A DNA stretch of 64,000 nucleotides from the NCBI RefSeq assembly GCF_020524025.1, contig NZ_JAIVKN010000003.1, positions 434,001 to 498,000 of the forward strand, read 5' to 3'. Positions 36,496 to 46,092 of the stretch are shown one piece after another. The translations under genes and the position numbers were made by a program. The notes beneath the pieces were generated by a model that searched no databases, was not told where the DNA came from, and saw nothing but the letters and a program-made list of their open reading frames with translations. This DNA comes from Halobacillus litoralis (lineage in GTDB: Bacteria; Bacillota; Bacilli; Bacillales; Halobacillaceae). The number at the start of each line of letters is the position of its first letter. Position 1 is the stretch's first letter.

Positions 36496-36510
36496 GGTGG
36501 TCAGACCACC
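36496..36510 (-). promoter_or_regulatory. FadR/LldR-class GntR operator before malic enzyme
   Basis: Perfect palindrome GGTGGTC-A-GACCACC containing TGGTCAGACCA, the TGGT-N3-ACCA pattern bound by FadR-subfamily GntR proteins. It starts about 13 nt downstream of the -10, just after the expected transcription start: a repressor site. The local gntR gene (34536-35141) is the obvious candidate ligand. Confidence 0.7.
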
Positions 36511-36522
36511 ATTAACTCCTTA

Positions 36523-36550
36523 ATTATAACAGATGAAGATAGAGTGTAAA
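36523..36550 (-). promoter_or_regulatory. Sigma-A promoter of ytsJ-gntR-accDA
   Basis: Minus strand TTTACA (36550-36545), 16-nt spacer, extended -10 TGTTATAAT (TATAAT at 36528-36523). Confidence 0.75.
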
Positions 36551-36577
36551 GAATTTCAAAAGCATGGACTTAGTGTT

Positions 36578-39500
36578 TTAATTTTCCGTCTTTTTTCTTT
36601 GAGCCCTTAAGGCAACAGCTTCCCTGCCAAAGAATTGGTTTAACAGGTTTAAACATCCTCTTGTTGGTTCAATGGAATAGTCAACATCTAATCGGTAGGT
36701 TTTTCTGTCTTCTGATCGAAAAATGTATACCGGGGTATTCCCTGGGAAATATTCAGCCACCTCTTTCAACTGATCAATAGCAGCGTACTCCGTTCGTTCG
36801 GATACTTTAATGAAGAGCCGCTGATCAGCTTCACTTTCTTCAGCATCCACCTCAAAAGGGCGGACACTATCCATAATTAACTGCTTTCGATCATTTCTTT
36901 GATCAATTTTCCCTTCTGCTAACACGAGCATCTGCTCTGATATCCATGTCCTTACCTGACGGTAAGACTCAGGGAACAATACTGCTTCAATCTCTCCGGT
37001 TTCGTCACTTATTGACACAAAAGCCATCGCATCCCCTCTTTTGGTTCGGATTTCACGAATGTTATCAATCACAGCCGCTACTTCTATTTTCTTCTTCAAC
37101 TGAATGCTATAAGCCTGCTTTACAGCTACGATCCCTTTTTTCCGGAGATCAAGACGGTGATGTTCTAGAGGGTGCTCCGACATATAAGTCCCCAGCACTT
37201 CTTTTTCCATTGACAATCTTTTCAGCGGGGGAAACGGATCTACTTCTATCATATCCATTACCACTTCACTGCCAAAAAAGCCTGGCTGGTCCTGAAATTC
37301 CTTAAACAACTCCCCTTGTTCCAATGCTTGATCGATATTAGCTAATGCACTTGCCCGATTAGGGTGAAGCTGGTCAAAGGCTCCTGCGATAATTAAGGAT
37401 TCTATCACACTTCGCGAAACAGCCTTTCCACCAACACGAAGACAAAAATCATTTAGGTTTTGAAAAGGCCCGTTTTCTCTTCCACGAATGATTTCCTGAG
37501 CAGCCTGATACCCGACTCCTTTAATCATTACCAGCCCCATAAGGATTCCACCACCGTCTCCCCGAGTAAAAATATGACTATTGTTAATAGAAGGAGACTT
37601 TACTATGACATCCATTTCCCGAGCTTCTCTTATATACATGGTCAACTTGTCGCGGTCACCCAGATGGACATTCATCAATTCAGCTAAGAAATATGAGGGA
37701 TAATGGGCTTTCATATACGCAAGCTGGTAAGAAATCATACTATAGGCAACCGCATGGCTTCGATTAAACCCATAATTCGAGAATTTTACGATCCAATCAA
37801 ACAATTGTTGGGAGACCCCCGGCTTATAACCCTTGCGTTTAGAACCATCAAGAAACTTTTCCCTCTCTTTTTCTAAAGCAGTAGATTGTTTCTTACTTAC
37901 CGCTCTACGAAGCAGGTCTGCTTCACCTAATGTGTAACCGGCAACTAATTGGGCCACCTGCATAATTTGTTCTTGATAGACAAGCACACCAAAAGTGGGT
38001 TGTAATATAGGTTTTAAATCTGGGTGAGGGTAGGAAACCTCTGCACGTTCGTGTTTACGATCAATATAAGTTTTAATATAATCCATGGGACCGGGACGAT
38101 ATAGAGCATTCACAGCTACAACATCCTCAAAATGAGAAGGTTTCAACCTGGTTAACACACTTTTCATTCCCTGGGATTCTAACTGAAACACTCCATTCGT
38201 CCGCCCTTCTGAAAGCAGAGCGAATGTTTGTTCATCTTTTAAAGGTATCGAATGAAGAGAGAATTCTGAGTTTCGATACCGTTTAATCCTTTTCTCCATC
38301 TTCTCCATAAAAGTCAAGTTTCTAAGTCCTAAAAAATCAATTTTCAGAAGCCCGATTTTTTCTAAGTCCCCCATGGCAAGCTGGGTAAGAAAGACTTCCC
38401 CCTGGCCATCCATGAGAGGTGTATAGTGAACCAGAGGTTTCTCACTTAACACGACTCCAGCCGCATGTGTAGAAACATGTCTGGGAAGCCCTTCAAGCTT
38501 AGCTGCCACTTTGAAGAGAAACTTTAAAGACTCCGAATTACGAATATAATCCTTTAATTCCTCTGACTGCTTCACATGGTCTACGAGAGATGCAGAAGAG
38601 TTTTTGGGAATTTGGTGAAGGATAAAGGAAGCATCACGATCATCAATCCCCAATACTTTAAACAGCTCTCTTAAAACACTTTTAGCCGCGAAGGTACCGA
38701 ACGTACAAATCTGAGCTACATGTTTTCTTCCGTATTTCTCAGCCACGTATTCAATGACTTCATCTCTTCGCTGATCAGGAAAATCAATATCAATATCAGG
38801 CATGCTGACACGTTCCGGGTTTAAAAACCGTTCAAATAAAAGGTTGTATTCAATAGGGTCAACCTGAGTAATATTGAGTAAATAGGCTACAATCGAGCCT
38901 GCCGCTGATCCTCGACCAGGACCGGCATAAATCCCCCGCCCTCTGGCGTAATCAATAAAGTCCCATACAATTAAAAAATAGTCGCTGAACTCCATGGACT
39001 GAATAACATTCAACTCATGTTCCAACCTCTTTTTTGCGTGCTCCAGATTGTCTTTATATTTTTCAACAAGAGAATTCTCGCATAATTCTCTGAGGTAAGT
39101 GCCCGCTTTCACACCACCCGGGGTTGGGTAAGAGGGAAGCAGCTGGTTATCTAACTCCAATTCAACTTGGCACCGTTGTGCAATTCCCTCAGAAGCCGTG
39201 AGTACTTCAGGCCACCAATCATTAAAGAACTCTTCCATTTCCACTGTTGTTTTCAAATAATAGGTGGACTGTGAAGCCTCTGCCCTGTATCGCGTCCCTT
39301 CTGCAATAGCTCTCAGGCATTGATAGGCAGGTGCATCCTCTTTGTTTAAATACCGTACATCACCAACAGCTACCACATGAGCTCCTACAGACTCAGACCA
39401 TTCCTTCAATGGTTTATGTAACTGCCGTTCTGAATGCAGATCCAAGTCTTGTATACTTAAATAAAAATCTTCCTTAGAAAAAACATCTGTCCAACGTTTC

Positions 39501-39931
39501 CAATCTCCTTCAACTTTCGAAAACATCCCCTGAGCGATTGGGTCGGCCCAAGGAGACTCTGAGGTCAACAGGACAACGATTAGTCCATGGCTTAACTCCT
39601 TTAACTGCTCAAGGTTCAAGGGCTCGACCTTTGTCTTCTTCCACGTACTTATTTTTAATAAGTTCTGATATCCTTGAGAGTCTTTGGCGTATAAAAGTAC
39701 AGGAAAAGATAAAGACCGATCCTCAACTGTTGTTTTAAGTCCTATAATTGGATGAATTCCATGGGAGATGCATGCTTGATAAAACGAAACTGCACTGCTC
39801 ATTGTATCCTCATCCGTTAATGCCAGGGATTCAAACCCTGAATGTTTAGCTCCCTCAACCAATTGATTTACTTTGATTGTGCTGTTCATAAGACTGTAGC
39901 CGCTTCGGACTTGCAAGTGAGTGAAAGTCAT
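36578..39931 (-). CDS. dnaE: DNA polymerase III alpha subunit DnaE
   Basis: Second replicative polymerase of Firmicutes; extends lagging-strand RNA primers before PolC. 1117 residues. N-terminal PHP domain (about 1-200), where the usual metal HxH is HLQVRSGYS, so His is lost and PHP nuclease activity is unlikely. Polymerase core with GPGRGSAAGSIVAYLLNI and the catalytic PDIDIDFPDQRRDEV; DFLGLRNL and YRPGPMDYI; tandem HhH and a C-terminal OB fold. Follows the ytrHI/dnaE/ytsJ order of B. subtilis; divergent from ytrH. Confidence 0.97.
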   Translation of the reverse strand: MTFTHLQVRSGYSLMNSTIKVNQLVEGAKHSGFESLALTDEDTMSSAVSFYQACISHGIHPIIGLKTTVEDRSLSFPVLLYAKDSQGYQNLLKISTWKKTKVEPLNLEQLKELSHGLIVVLLTSESPWADPIAQGMFSKVEGDWKRWTDVFSKEDFYLSIQDLDLHSERQLHKPLKEWSESVGAHVVAVGDVRYLNKEDAPAYQCLRAIAEGTRYRAEASQSTYYLKTTVEMEEFFNDWWPEVLTASEGIAQRCQVELELDNQLLPSYPTPGGVKAGTYLRELCENSLVEKYKDNLEHAKKRLEHELNVIQSMEFSDYFLIVWDFIDYARGRGIYAGPGRGSAAGSIVAYLLNITQVDPIEYNLLFERFLNPERVSMPDIDIDFPDQRRDEVIEYVAEKYGRKHVAQICTFGTFAAKSVLRELFKVLGIDDRDASFILHQIPKNSSASLVDHVKQSEELKDYIRNSESLKFLFKVAAKLEGLPRHVSTHAAGVVLSEKPLVHYTPLMDGQGEVFLTQLAMGDLEKIGLLKIDFLGLRNLTFMEKMEKRIKRYRNSEFSLHSIPLKDEQTFALLSEGRTNGVFQLESQGMKSVLTRLKPSHFEDVVAVNALYRPGPMDYIKTYIDRKHERAEVSYPHPDLKPILQPTFGVLVYQEQIMQVAQLVAGYTLGEADLLRRAVSKKQSTALEKEREKFLDGSKRKGYKPGVSQQLFDWIVKFSNYGFNRSHAVAYSMISYQLAYMKAHYPSYFLAELMNVHLGDRDKLTMYIREAREMDVIVKSPSINNSHIFTRGDGGGILMGLVMIKGVGYQAAQEIIRGRENGPFQNLNDFCLRVGGKAVSRSVIESLIIAGAFDQLHPNRASALANIDQALEQGELFKEFQDQPGFFGSEVVMDMIEVDPFPPLKRLSMEKEVLGTYMSEHPLEHHRLDLRKKGIVAVKQAYSIQLKKKIEVAAVIDNIREIRTKRGDAMAFVSISDETGEIEAVLFPESYRQVRTWISEQMLVLAEGKIDQRNDRKQLIMDSVRPFEVDAEESEADQRLFIKVSERTEYAAIDQLKEVAEYFPGNTPVYIFRSEDRKTYRLDVDYSIEPTRGCLNLLNQFFGREAVALRAQRKKTEN

Positions 39932-39993
39932 ATTCGTACACCTTCTTTCATGTGTAAATTATAGCTAGTCTTCTCTCAGGATGAAAGCCTTCT

Positions 39994-40022
39994 GCATAAA
40001 AGCGTACCCAAAAGAATAATGG
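39994..40022 (+). promoter_or_regulatory. Possible sigma-E promoter of ytrHI
   Basis: GCATAAA, 14-nt spacer, AATAATGG, 43 nt before ytrH. The -35 fits the sigma-E pattern, the -10 only partly. Mother-cell expression of ytrHI is known in B. subtilis. Confidence 0.3.
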
Positions 40023-40064
40023 TTATGGTAGAAGACTATTTTAGTCAGCGAAAAGAGGGACAAG

Positions 40065-40397
40065 ATGGAAGATCGCTTAGTCATATCCATGATTCAATGC
40101 TTCTTTATCGCTTTCGGTGTCATAGTTGGTGGAACTATTATTGGAAGTATCGGCAGCTTCCTGACTGGGGAAGCTCCTTTAACTTCCATGTTTCGAATTG
40201 CAAAGAGTCTGAGGATCTGGGCCATTGTCGCAGCAATTGGCGGCACCTTTGATGCAATTAGTAATTTTGAAAAAGGGATTTTAGATGGGTCAACTTTTGA
40301 TGTATTTAAACAAATTGTCATTATCGTTTCCGCAATGGGAGGAGTGAAAACCGCTCTTCTTTTATTTGAATGGTTATTAGGGGATGAGGTGACTTAA
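40065..40397 (+). CDS. ytrH: Sporulation membrane protein YtrH
   Basis: 110 residues with two to three hydrophobic segments (about 8-28, 49-65, 82-103). VIVGGTIIGSIGSFLTGEAPLTSMFRIA and KSLRIWAIVAAIGGTFDAI are characteristic of YtrH. Needed for efficient sporulation in B. subtilis (sigma-E regulon); molecular role unknown. Stop overlaps the ytrI start as TAATG. Confidence 0.9.
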   Translation: MEDRLVISMIQCFFIAFGVIVGGTIIGSIGSFLTGEAPLTSMFRIAKSLRIWAIVAAIGGTFDAISNFEKGILDGSTFDVFKQIVIIVSAMGGVKTALLLFEWLLGDEVT

Positions 40398-40894
40398 TGC
40401 ATTTCCCTGCCTATCATAAAAATAAGGAATGGAGGAGACTCTTTGCAGGAGTTGTATTGGGGACAATTCTTGGCTATGCCTTTTTCATCTATATCCATGG
40501 AGAATTACAACAAAAGTATACAGAGGAACATATTGAAATGACAGCTAAGGTAAATGAATTAGAAGCAAAATATGAGGGTCTGCTTAATAACCAGAAACAA
40601 GGGTCAAACGAAAGTTCATTAAAAGTAAAAGAAATAGCAGTCTCATACACGAATGCAAAAAAGTTAGAGGTTGATCTGCTTACTCAACACCAGCTGACCA
40701 CTCTGGTCAAAAATCAATTAACTTCTATAACGGGCAAGGACTTACAGACGATAGCTGAACAAGTGGACTTAATCATTTCAACCATTGAAAATAAGAACTA
40801 TGTTGTGGACGACTTCACCTATGAGCTTAAGATTACGCGACTGATTGTATCAGAAATAGTGACACTTCATTTAGAAATTAAGTACGTACCCTGA
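40397..40894 (+). CDS. ytrI: Sporulation membrane protein YtrI
   Basis: 165 residues, one N-terminal membrane anchor (about 14-33, FAGVVLGTILGYAFFIYIHG), then a coiled-coil (about 35-65) and an extracytoplasmic domain. Partner of YtrH in B. subtilis, sigma-E-dependent. ATG overlapping the ytrH stop with GAGGTGA upstream. Confidence 0.87.
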   Translation: MHFPAYHKNKEWRRLFAGVVLGTILGYAFFIYIHGELQQKYTEEHIEMTAKVNELEAKYEGLLNNQKQGSNESSLKVKEIAVSYTNAKKLEVDLLTQHQLTTLVKNQLTSITGKDLQTIAEQVDLIISTIENKNYVVDDFTYELKITRLIVSEIVTLHLEIKYVP

Positions 40895-40900
40895 GGAAGA

Positions 40901-40926
40901 GAAAAGCAGGCATCCTCATGCCTGCT
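40901..40926. terminator. Terminator between ytrI and nrnA
   Basis: 9-bp perfect stem AGCAGGCAT / ATGCCTGCT, 4-nt loop; minus strand continues TTTTCTCTTCC. Overlaps the nrnA stop. Confidence 0.75.
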
Positions 40927-41878
40927 CCTTGTTTTCTTTATATTGGATACATACCTCTTTAAGCTCTTGTGCAATTTGATCCGTTTCACTCCAGGAAGAA
41001 GCGGAAGCCCCGGAAGCCATTGGATGACCACCCCCATTATGATTGGCAGCTACCCCATTGATGACAGGTCCTTTAGAGCGCAGCCTTACGCGGATGGTTT
41101 CTTCTTCTTCCACAAAAAAGGCCCATGTCAGAATACCTTCAATATCACCAAGAAGGCCGACCAGCTGGCTTGTTTCTGAAGGGGTGACATTAAACTGTTT
41201 TAAAGTTTCTTTATCTAGTTTCACTGTAGAATAGCCGGCTTCATGAACTGTGAAATTCTGCAGGACATACCCTTTCAATTTTGCAACATGGACAGGGGTT
41301 TTATACATTTCATTAAACAAAGAAGAACGGTCAAATTTATAATTCACTAATTGAGCTGCATAGGAAAGCGTGCGCTCTGTAGTACTCGGGAATAAAAACC
41401 GGCCCGTATCCCCAACGATCCCAGCATAAAGGAGGCGGGCTGCATCTTCTTTTATTACCAGTCCTTCAGAAGAAAACTCTTCATAAAGCTGGTAAATCAT
41501 TTCAGACGTGGAGCTGGCTGATGTATCGACCCATTGAATATCCCCATAAGTATCCACTTCGGGATGGTGGTCGATCTTAATCAACAGATCACCATTATTA
41601 TAGCGCTGATCATCGATTCTTGCCTGATTGGCTGTGTCACAAATAATGACCAGGGCCCCTCTATAGGCTTCATCAGGTACTTCATCCATGGTAGCTAAAA
41701 AGTTTAATGAATCCTCCCCTTCTCCTGTTAGAAAGACTTGTTTTCCAGGAAAACTTGCTTGAATCATTCTCGCAAGACCAACCTGTGAACCATAAGCGTC
41801 CGGGTCAGGACGTACGTGCCGGTGAATAATGATTTTCGTATAATTCTTTATCGCTTCAACGATGGATTGCTTACTCAT
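40916..41878 (-). CDS. nrnA: Nano-RNase / pAp phosphatase NrnA (DHH-DHHA1)
   Basis: Degrades 2-5 nt RNAs and dephosphorylates pAp. DHH domain with IIIHRHVRPDPDAYGSQ, VIICDTAN and IKIDHHPEVDTYGD; linker; DHHA1 domain ending NHNGGGHPMASGAS. 320 residues. The ATG at 41878 has GAGGAGG upstream; the 10 extra codons are rejected. Position next to ytrI and ytpI is as in B. subtilis ytqI (nrnA). Confidence 0.96.
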   Translation of the reverse strand: MSKQSIVEAIKNYTKIIIHRHVRPDPDAYGSQVGLARMIQASFPGKQVFLTGEGEDSLNFLATMDEVPDEAYRGALVIICDTANQARIDDQRYNNGDLLIKIDHHPEVDTYGDIQWVDTSASSTSEMIYQLYEEFSSEGLVIKEDAARLLYAGIVGDTGRFLFPSTTERTLSYAAQLVNYKFDRSSLFNEMYKTPVHVAKLKGYVLQNFTVHEAGYSTVKLDKETLKQFNVTPSETSQLVGLLGDIEGILTWAFFVEEEETIRVRLRSKGPVINGVAANHNGGGHPMASGASASSWSETDQIAQELKEVCIQYKENKEQA

Positions 41879-41998
41879 AATTAAAATCCTCCTCATATTT
41901 CTTGCCACTAAACCACAGAATTCGTTGTACAGGTAGCCTTTTCCTTTGAAACAAGCTACAATAAAAGAGAAAAAATTACATTCAGGAGTCGATCTATC

Positions 41999-42301
41999 GT
42001 GATTATATTCCCCATTTTAATTTTGGTTTCCTTAGTTCTGTACATCTATTATAAGGTAATGGTAGTAAGGGCAGACGACCCGCTTACTCAAGAATACCTC
42101 AATAGCAAATCTAAAATATTTCTGGGCAGCTTCGTGTTTTTCTTCGCAATTAATCAATATGTATTCTATCAGACCCAGCTTTCTTTATTTATCGGCATCG
42201 TGTTTTTAGTCCTTGGCATTTTCCAGGTGAGATTAGGATGGAAAGCAAGCAGACATTACCAGGCAGAGTATAGAAAGCATGAAACAAGGACACAGACATA
42301 A
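41999..42301 (+). CDS. ytpI: YtpI-like small membrane protein
   Basis: 100 residues, three hydrophobic segments (about 2-20, 41-57, 61-79) and a charged C-tail (RHYQAEYRKHETRTQT). Matches YtpI by sequence pattern and location between nrnA and ytoI. Function unknown. GTG start with AGGAG 10 nt upstream; divergent from nrnA, convergent with ytoI. Confidence 0.82.
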   Translation: MIIFPILILVSLVLYIYYKVMVVRADDPLTQEYLNSKSKIFLGSFVFFFAINQYVFYQTQLSLFIGIVFLVLGIFQVRLGWKASRHYQAEYRKHETRTQT

Positions 42302-42310
42302 AAAGATTGA

Positions 42311-42343
42311 CGAAAAGTCGCTGGTATTTACAGCGACTTTTTT
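42311..42343. terminator. Bidirectional terminator, ytpI / ytoI
   Basis: 11-bp perfect stem AAAAGTCGCTG / CAGCGACTTTT, 7-nt loop, A/T runs on both sides. Confidence 0.88.
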
Positions 42344-43655
42344 AACGATCAATCAGCTGTGCCATTAATAATGCTTTCCCGACAATAGATTTCCCATGAT
42401 GAACTTCGATATCCACCTTGGCAAACTTTCTTCCTACTTCTAAGATCTGAGGAGTGATTTCAATATCACTCTCAATCTGGACTGGTTTAATGAAATAGAC
42501 CGAAATATTCTCTACCACCAAGTCTCCCTTTTTGTATTTACGAAGCAATCGGCTTGAAGCTTCCGTAATAAGAGAAATGAACACCCCATAAGACATCGTA
42601 CCAAGCTGGTTTGTCATTTGAGGTGTTACTTTCGTACACCAACGGTGATTTTCTTCTTCTGTTTCTATCACTTCCATACGGTTGGTTGCTAAGTCATCAA
42701 TCGTTTCTCCAACCTGCGGCTGCCTTTGAATATGCTGCAGCGCCTTAAGAACATCCTGCCTGGATATAATCCCCTGCAGTTTATGAGAAGGATCCACAAC
42801 AGGCATCAGTTCAATTCCTTCCCATACCATGACATGCGCAGCATTAGCGAGAGAAGTCTTGGCGTGAACAGTCATAGGATGCCGAGTCATAACTTTGTCT
42901 ATTCTCAAAGTCTTGTCTTTTCCAATGACGTCCTTCGATGTTACGATACCAACCACCCGGTTTTGCTGATCAACGACCGGATAGCGGCTGTGTTTTGTCT
43001 CTGTATTAAATTCATGCCAGCTCTCAACCGTATCTGACGTTGATAAGAATTTAGAATCCTCATAAGAAGTATAAATATCATCCACAAGGACAATTTCCTT
43101 CTTAATGAGTTGATCATAGATTGCTCGATTAATCATAGTTGCGACTGTAAATGTATCATAACTGGTAGAGATAACAGGAAGTTTCTTTTCATCCGCTAAT
43201 TTTTTAACCGTTTCGCTGGTATCAAATCCACCTGTGATTAATACGGCAGCTCCTTCTTTAACCGCAAGCTCATGAGCATTTGTACGGTTACCTACAATAA
43301 GTAAGGAGCCTGCTTCCGTATAACGCATCATGGCCTCTAATTTCATGGCCCCGATGACAAATTTACTCAACGTCTTATATAAGCCTTCACGCCCGCCAAG
43401 TACTTGTCCATCTACAACATTCACAATTTCTGCAAAAGTCAATTTCTCGATATTTTCTTTTTTCTTCTTTTCAATCCTTATCGTTCCGACACGTTCCATC
43501 GTACTGACAAGATTTTGATTTTCTGCTTCTTTGATTGCACGGTAGGCCGTTCCTTCGCTGACATTCAGCGCCTTTGCTATACGACGGACAGAAATTTTGC
43601 TTCCTACAGAGAGAGATTCTATATGTTCAAGGATCTGTTCATGTTTTGTTGCCAT
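42342..43655 (-). CDS. ytoI: HTH-DRTGG-CBS-hotdog protein YtoI
   Basis: 437-residue multidomain protein: N-terminal winged HTH (about 1-60, ISVRRIAKALNVSEGTAYRAIKEAENQNLV), a DRTGG domain (about 75-185), two CBS domains (about 195-310) and a C-terminal hotdog thioesterase-like domain (about 340-430). CBS pairs bind adenosyl ligands, here perhaps c-di-AMP or ATP; DNA binding is suggested by the HTH. No substrate or target is known. The ATG at 43655 (MATKHEQIL) is preferred to the longer frame, with a modest GGTGGG site. Confidence 0.88.
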   Translation of the reverse strand: MATKHEQILEHIESLSVGSKISVRRIAKALNVSEGTAYRAIKEAENQNLVSTMERVGTIRIEKKKKENIEKLTFAEIVNVVDGQVLGGREGLYKTLSKFVIGAMKLEAMMRYTEAGSLLIVGNRTNAHELAVKEGAAVLITGGFDTSETVKKLADEKKLPVISTSYDTFTVATMINRAIYDQLIKKEIVLVDDIYTSYEDSKFLSTSDTVESWHEFNTETKHSRYPVVDQQNRVVGIVTSKDVIGKDKTLRIDKVMTRHPMTVHAKTSLANAAHVMVWEGIELMPVVDPSHKLQGIISRQDVLKALQHIQRQPQVGETIDDLATNRMEVIETEEENHRWCTKVTPQMTNQLGTMSYGVFISLITEASSRLLRKYKKGDLVVENISVYFIKPVQIESDIEITPQILEVGRKFAKVDIEVHHGKSIVGKALLMAQLIDR

Positions 43656-43749
43656 TTGCCCACCAAACTTTCTAACTGTACTAGTCATTTATATCTTTAT
43701 TGTTATTATACAACTGATACAGCCCTTCCGCAATTTCTTCCATTTCATT

Positions 43750-43784
43750 CAAAAAAGCTGCTTGTCCTTATAGACAAGCAGCTT
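43750..43784 (-). terminator. Terminator of ytkL
   Basis: 12-bp perfect stem AAGCTGCTTGTC / GACAAGCAGCTT, 6-nt loop, T6 on the minus strand. Confidence 0.9.
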
Positions 43785-43798
43785 CGTTGATTGTAGTT

Positions 43799-44479
43799 TT
43801 ACAGCTCTATTACTTCTCCGGGCTCTAGAGCTTTCCCTTTACCTGGTCGGACTTTCTCAGCGAATGCACGTCCGTCCTGATTAATTAATTCGAATGTGTT
43901 GTAGTGAACTGGGACAACCTGTTTCGCCTGAATCCATTCAGCGGCTATAAGAGCATCATCAGGTCCCATTGTAAAATTATCCCCGATCGGTAAAAATGCT
44001 AAATCAATAGAATTTTGTTCGCCAATCATCTTGAGGTCTGTAAATAACCCTGTATCTCCCGCGTGGTAAATGGTTTTACCATCAATAGTGAGTAAAATAC
44101 CTGTTGGCATACCCGTATATACGATTGTTCCATCCTCTTCTGTATAAGAGGAACCATGGAAAGCCTGTGTGAATTTCACGTGACCGAAATCAAATTCATG
44201 GCCGCCGCCAATATACATAGGGTGGGCATTCACCCCTTTATTTCCTAGGTAAGTGGCTAATTCAAAAGGGGCTACGACTTGTGCATCATTACGTTTTGCT
44301 ATTTCCACCGTATCACCAACGTGGTCATTATGACCATGAGTAAGTAATATGACATCGGCCTTTACGTTTTCTGCATCTAAATCTGTATTGCCGTTTTCAG
44401 AGATGAAAGGATCAAAAAGGATAGTCTTTCCATTGGCTTCTACTTTGACTACTGCATGACCATGATAAGAAACTTTCAT
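43799..44479 (-). CDS. ytkL: UPF0173 metallo-beta-lactamase-fold hydrolase YtkL
   Basis: 226 residues. Metal motif [10 protein letters not shown], later HAGDTG and C-terminal HYNTF complete the di-metal site; N-terminal MKVSYHGHA is typical of UPF0173. Substrate unknown. It follows the spermidine-synthase-like gene by 31 nt and may share its transcript. Confidence 0.93.
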   Translation of the reverse strand: MKVSYHGHAVVKVEANGKTILFDPFISENGNTDLDAENVKADVILLTHGHNDHVGDTVEIAKRNDAQVVAPFELATYLGNKGVNAHPMYIGGGHEFDFGHVKFTQAFHGSSYTEEDGTIVYTGMPTGILLTIDGKTIYHAGDTGLFTDLKMIGEQNSIDLAFLPIGDNFTMGPDDALIAAEWIQAKQVVPVHYNTFELINQDGRAFAEKVRPGKGKALEPGEVIEL

Positions 44480-44510
44480 TCAAACCACTCCTCTAAGTAA
44501 GATTGATTGT

Positions 44511-46058
44511 TTAATAATTCCGCCAAGCCTTCTCATATAATTGAATCAAATGCGGGTCAATTAAAGTATTGGGCTTTAACGAAATAATATCTCCATCACT
44601 GTTCAAGATTTCCCTGTCTTCATCTTTTCCAAACACTGTCATGGATTGAAGAACCTGATCTGTTAAGAACTCTGTCTGATGGGTGATGGACAAATCTTCT
44701 ACCTGAATCGGGTGACGAGCAGCCATAATAAAGCCCCAGTTTCCGAAGCTTGGAATATCCACATGAAAGTTCTCTGTATACAGCCCTGTTGATGCGACTG
44801 TTTCATCTATCGTCCAATACACATCTGTAGCAAATACCGGACTGGTTGCCTGGATCATTGCCGCTCCACCAGGTTCTAAGTGATTTCTCAGCAGGGAATA
44901 AAACTCTTTTGTATACAGTTTATTTAAACTTTCGTTATTAGGATCCGGCAGGTCTACAATAATCACATCATAGAACTGATCCGCATTTTCAAGAAACCTA
45001 AAAGCATCTTTATTCAGCACCTGTACACGAGAATCGCTCAAAGACCCCTTATTGAGTTGAAGGAGGTGATAGTTACTCATGGCAAGCTTTGTAACAGCAG
45101 GATCCAGGTCCACAAGCGTGATCTGTTTAATTTCTTCATACTCTAATAGCTCTTTTACTGCAATTCCGTCTCCACCCCCCAGGACCAATACCTGCTCCGT
45201 TTTTTCAGCTGAGGCCATCGGGGGATGAACGAGCGTTTCATGATACCGGTACTCATCTGTAGAACTGAACTGAAGCGAGCCATTTAAGAACAGTCTCGTA
45301 TCTCCCTGTTCCTTCGTCACCACAATTCTTTGGTAAGCACTCTCTTCCATATGTATGATTGGATCTTTATATAACTTTTGTTCAAAAGTGAATGCCATCT
45401 CTTCTCCAAAAAAAAGTCCGGTTATTAGAAGAATCCCTATGACTACAGCCCCGGCTAAATGGGCGGAAAATTTCTGTATTTCAAATCGAAACAAATAAAG
45501 AACGGTTACCGCTACTCCCAAATTGATACAGGCAACGAAAAATGCACTCTTGACCATACCCATCTGCGGTCTTAGGTAAAAGGCAAACAACAAGCCGCCA
45601 ATGAGACCTCCTGCATAATCAGAAAACAATACTCTCGCTGTACTTCTGTTCAATTCCACTCCAATCTCATTGGCTTTTCTTATGAGTATGGGGAGTTCTA
45701 AACCAGTAAGAGCACCGATTGTAAATGTGACTAGATATAGGAATAAAGCGTCTGTACCAGAGGGAGCGAATGCAGTCATTCCAAACATTGCGAAACTTGA
45801 GAAGCCTCCGATTAAAGCGACCATGTACTCAATCCATATAAATGTGATGATCAAACGCTTCATCACCCGTTCACTTATGCTTGCTCCAATTCCCATTCCG
45901 GTTAAAAACAGGCTTATGGTAAGCGTATACTGCTTGACCCCGTCACCTAAGATGTAGGATCCAAGGGCTCCAAACAACACTTCAAAAATAATACCGCAAA
46001 TGGAAACAATTCCTGATGCCCAATAGATGAAATGACTCTTTCGAATGTTTGCTTCCAT
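44511..46058 (-). CDS. Membrane-anchored spermidine-synthase-like protein
   Basis: 515 residues. N-terminal half has about seven hydrophobic segments (to residue 230). C-terminal half is a spermidine-synthase/methyltransferase fold: QRIVVTKEQGDTRLFLNGSLQFS, YHETLVHPP, VLVLGGGDGIAVKELL, the acidic TLVDLDP, and DVIIVDLPDPNNESLNKLYT holding the expected catalytic Asp. Aminopropyl transfer is therefore plausible; the acceptor may be a membrane or exported molecule. ATG at 46058 with GGAGTGA upstream. It lies downstream of the PspA cluster across a terminator. SpeD elsewhere in the window could make its donor. Confidence 0.85.
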   Translation of the reverse strand: MEANIRKSHFIYWASGIVSICGIIFEVLFGALGSYILGDGVKQYTLTISLFLTGMGIGASISERVMKRLIITFIWIEYMVALIGGFSSFAMFGMTAFAPSGTDALFLYLVTFTIGALTGLELPILIRKANEIGVELNRSTARVLFSDYAGGLIGGLLFAFYLRPQMGMVKSAFFVACINLGVAVTVLYLFRFEIQKFSAHLAGAVVIGILLITGLFFGEEMAFTFEQKLYKDPIIHMEESAYQRIVVTKEQGDTRLFLNGSLQFSSTDEYRYHETLVHPPMASAEKTEQVLVLGGGDGIAVKELLEYEEIKQITLVDLDPAVTKLAMSNYHLLQLNKGSLSDSRVQVLNKDAFRFLENADQFYDVIIVDLPDPNNESLNKLYTKEFYSLLRNHLEPGGAAMIQATSPVFATDVYWTIDETVASTGLYTENFHVDIPSFGNWGFIMAARHPIQVEDLSITHQTEFLTDQVLQSMTVFGKDEDREILNSDGDIISLKPNTLIDPHLIQLYEKAWRNY

Positions 46059-46092
46059 CAAACTCACTCCACTTTGTAAAATTTTTCCCTCT

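Noticed and set aside
36496-36510. Reading the palindrome before the malic enzyme as a terminator
   Set aside because: It lies between promoter and gene and lacks a T run, so an operator is the better explanation.
41947-41975. TGAAAC before ytpI as a sigma-W promoter
   Set aside because: The -10 position lacks CGTA at 16-17 nt (GAAA instead).
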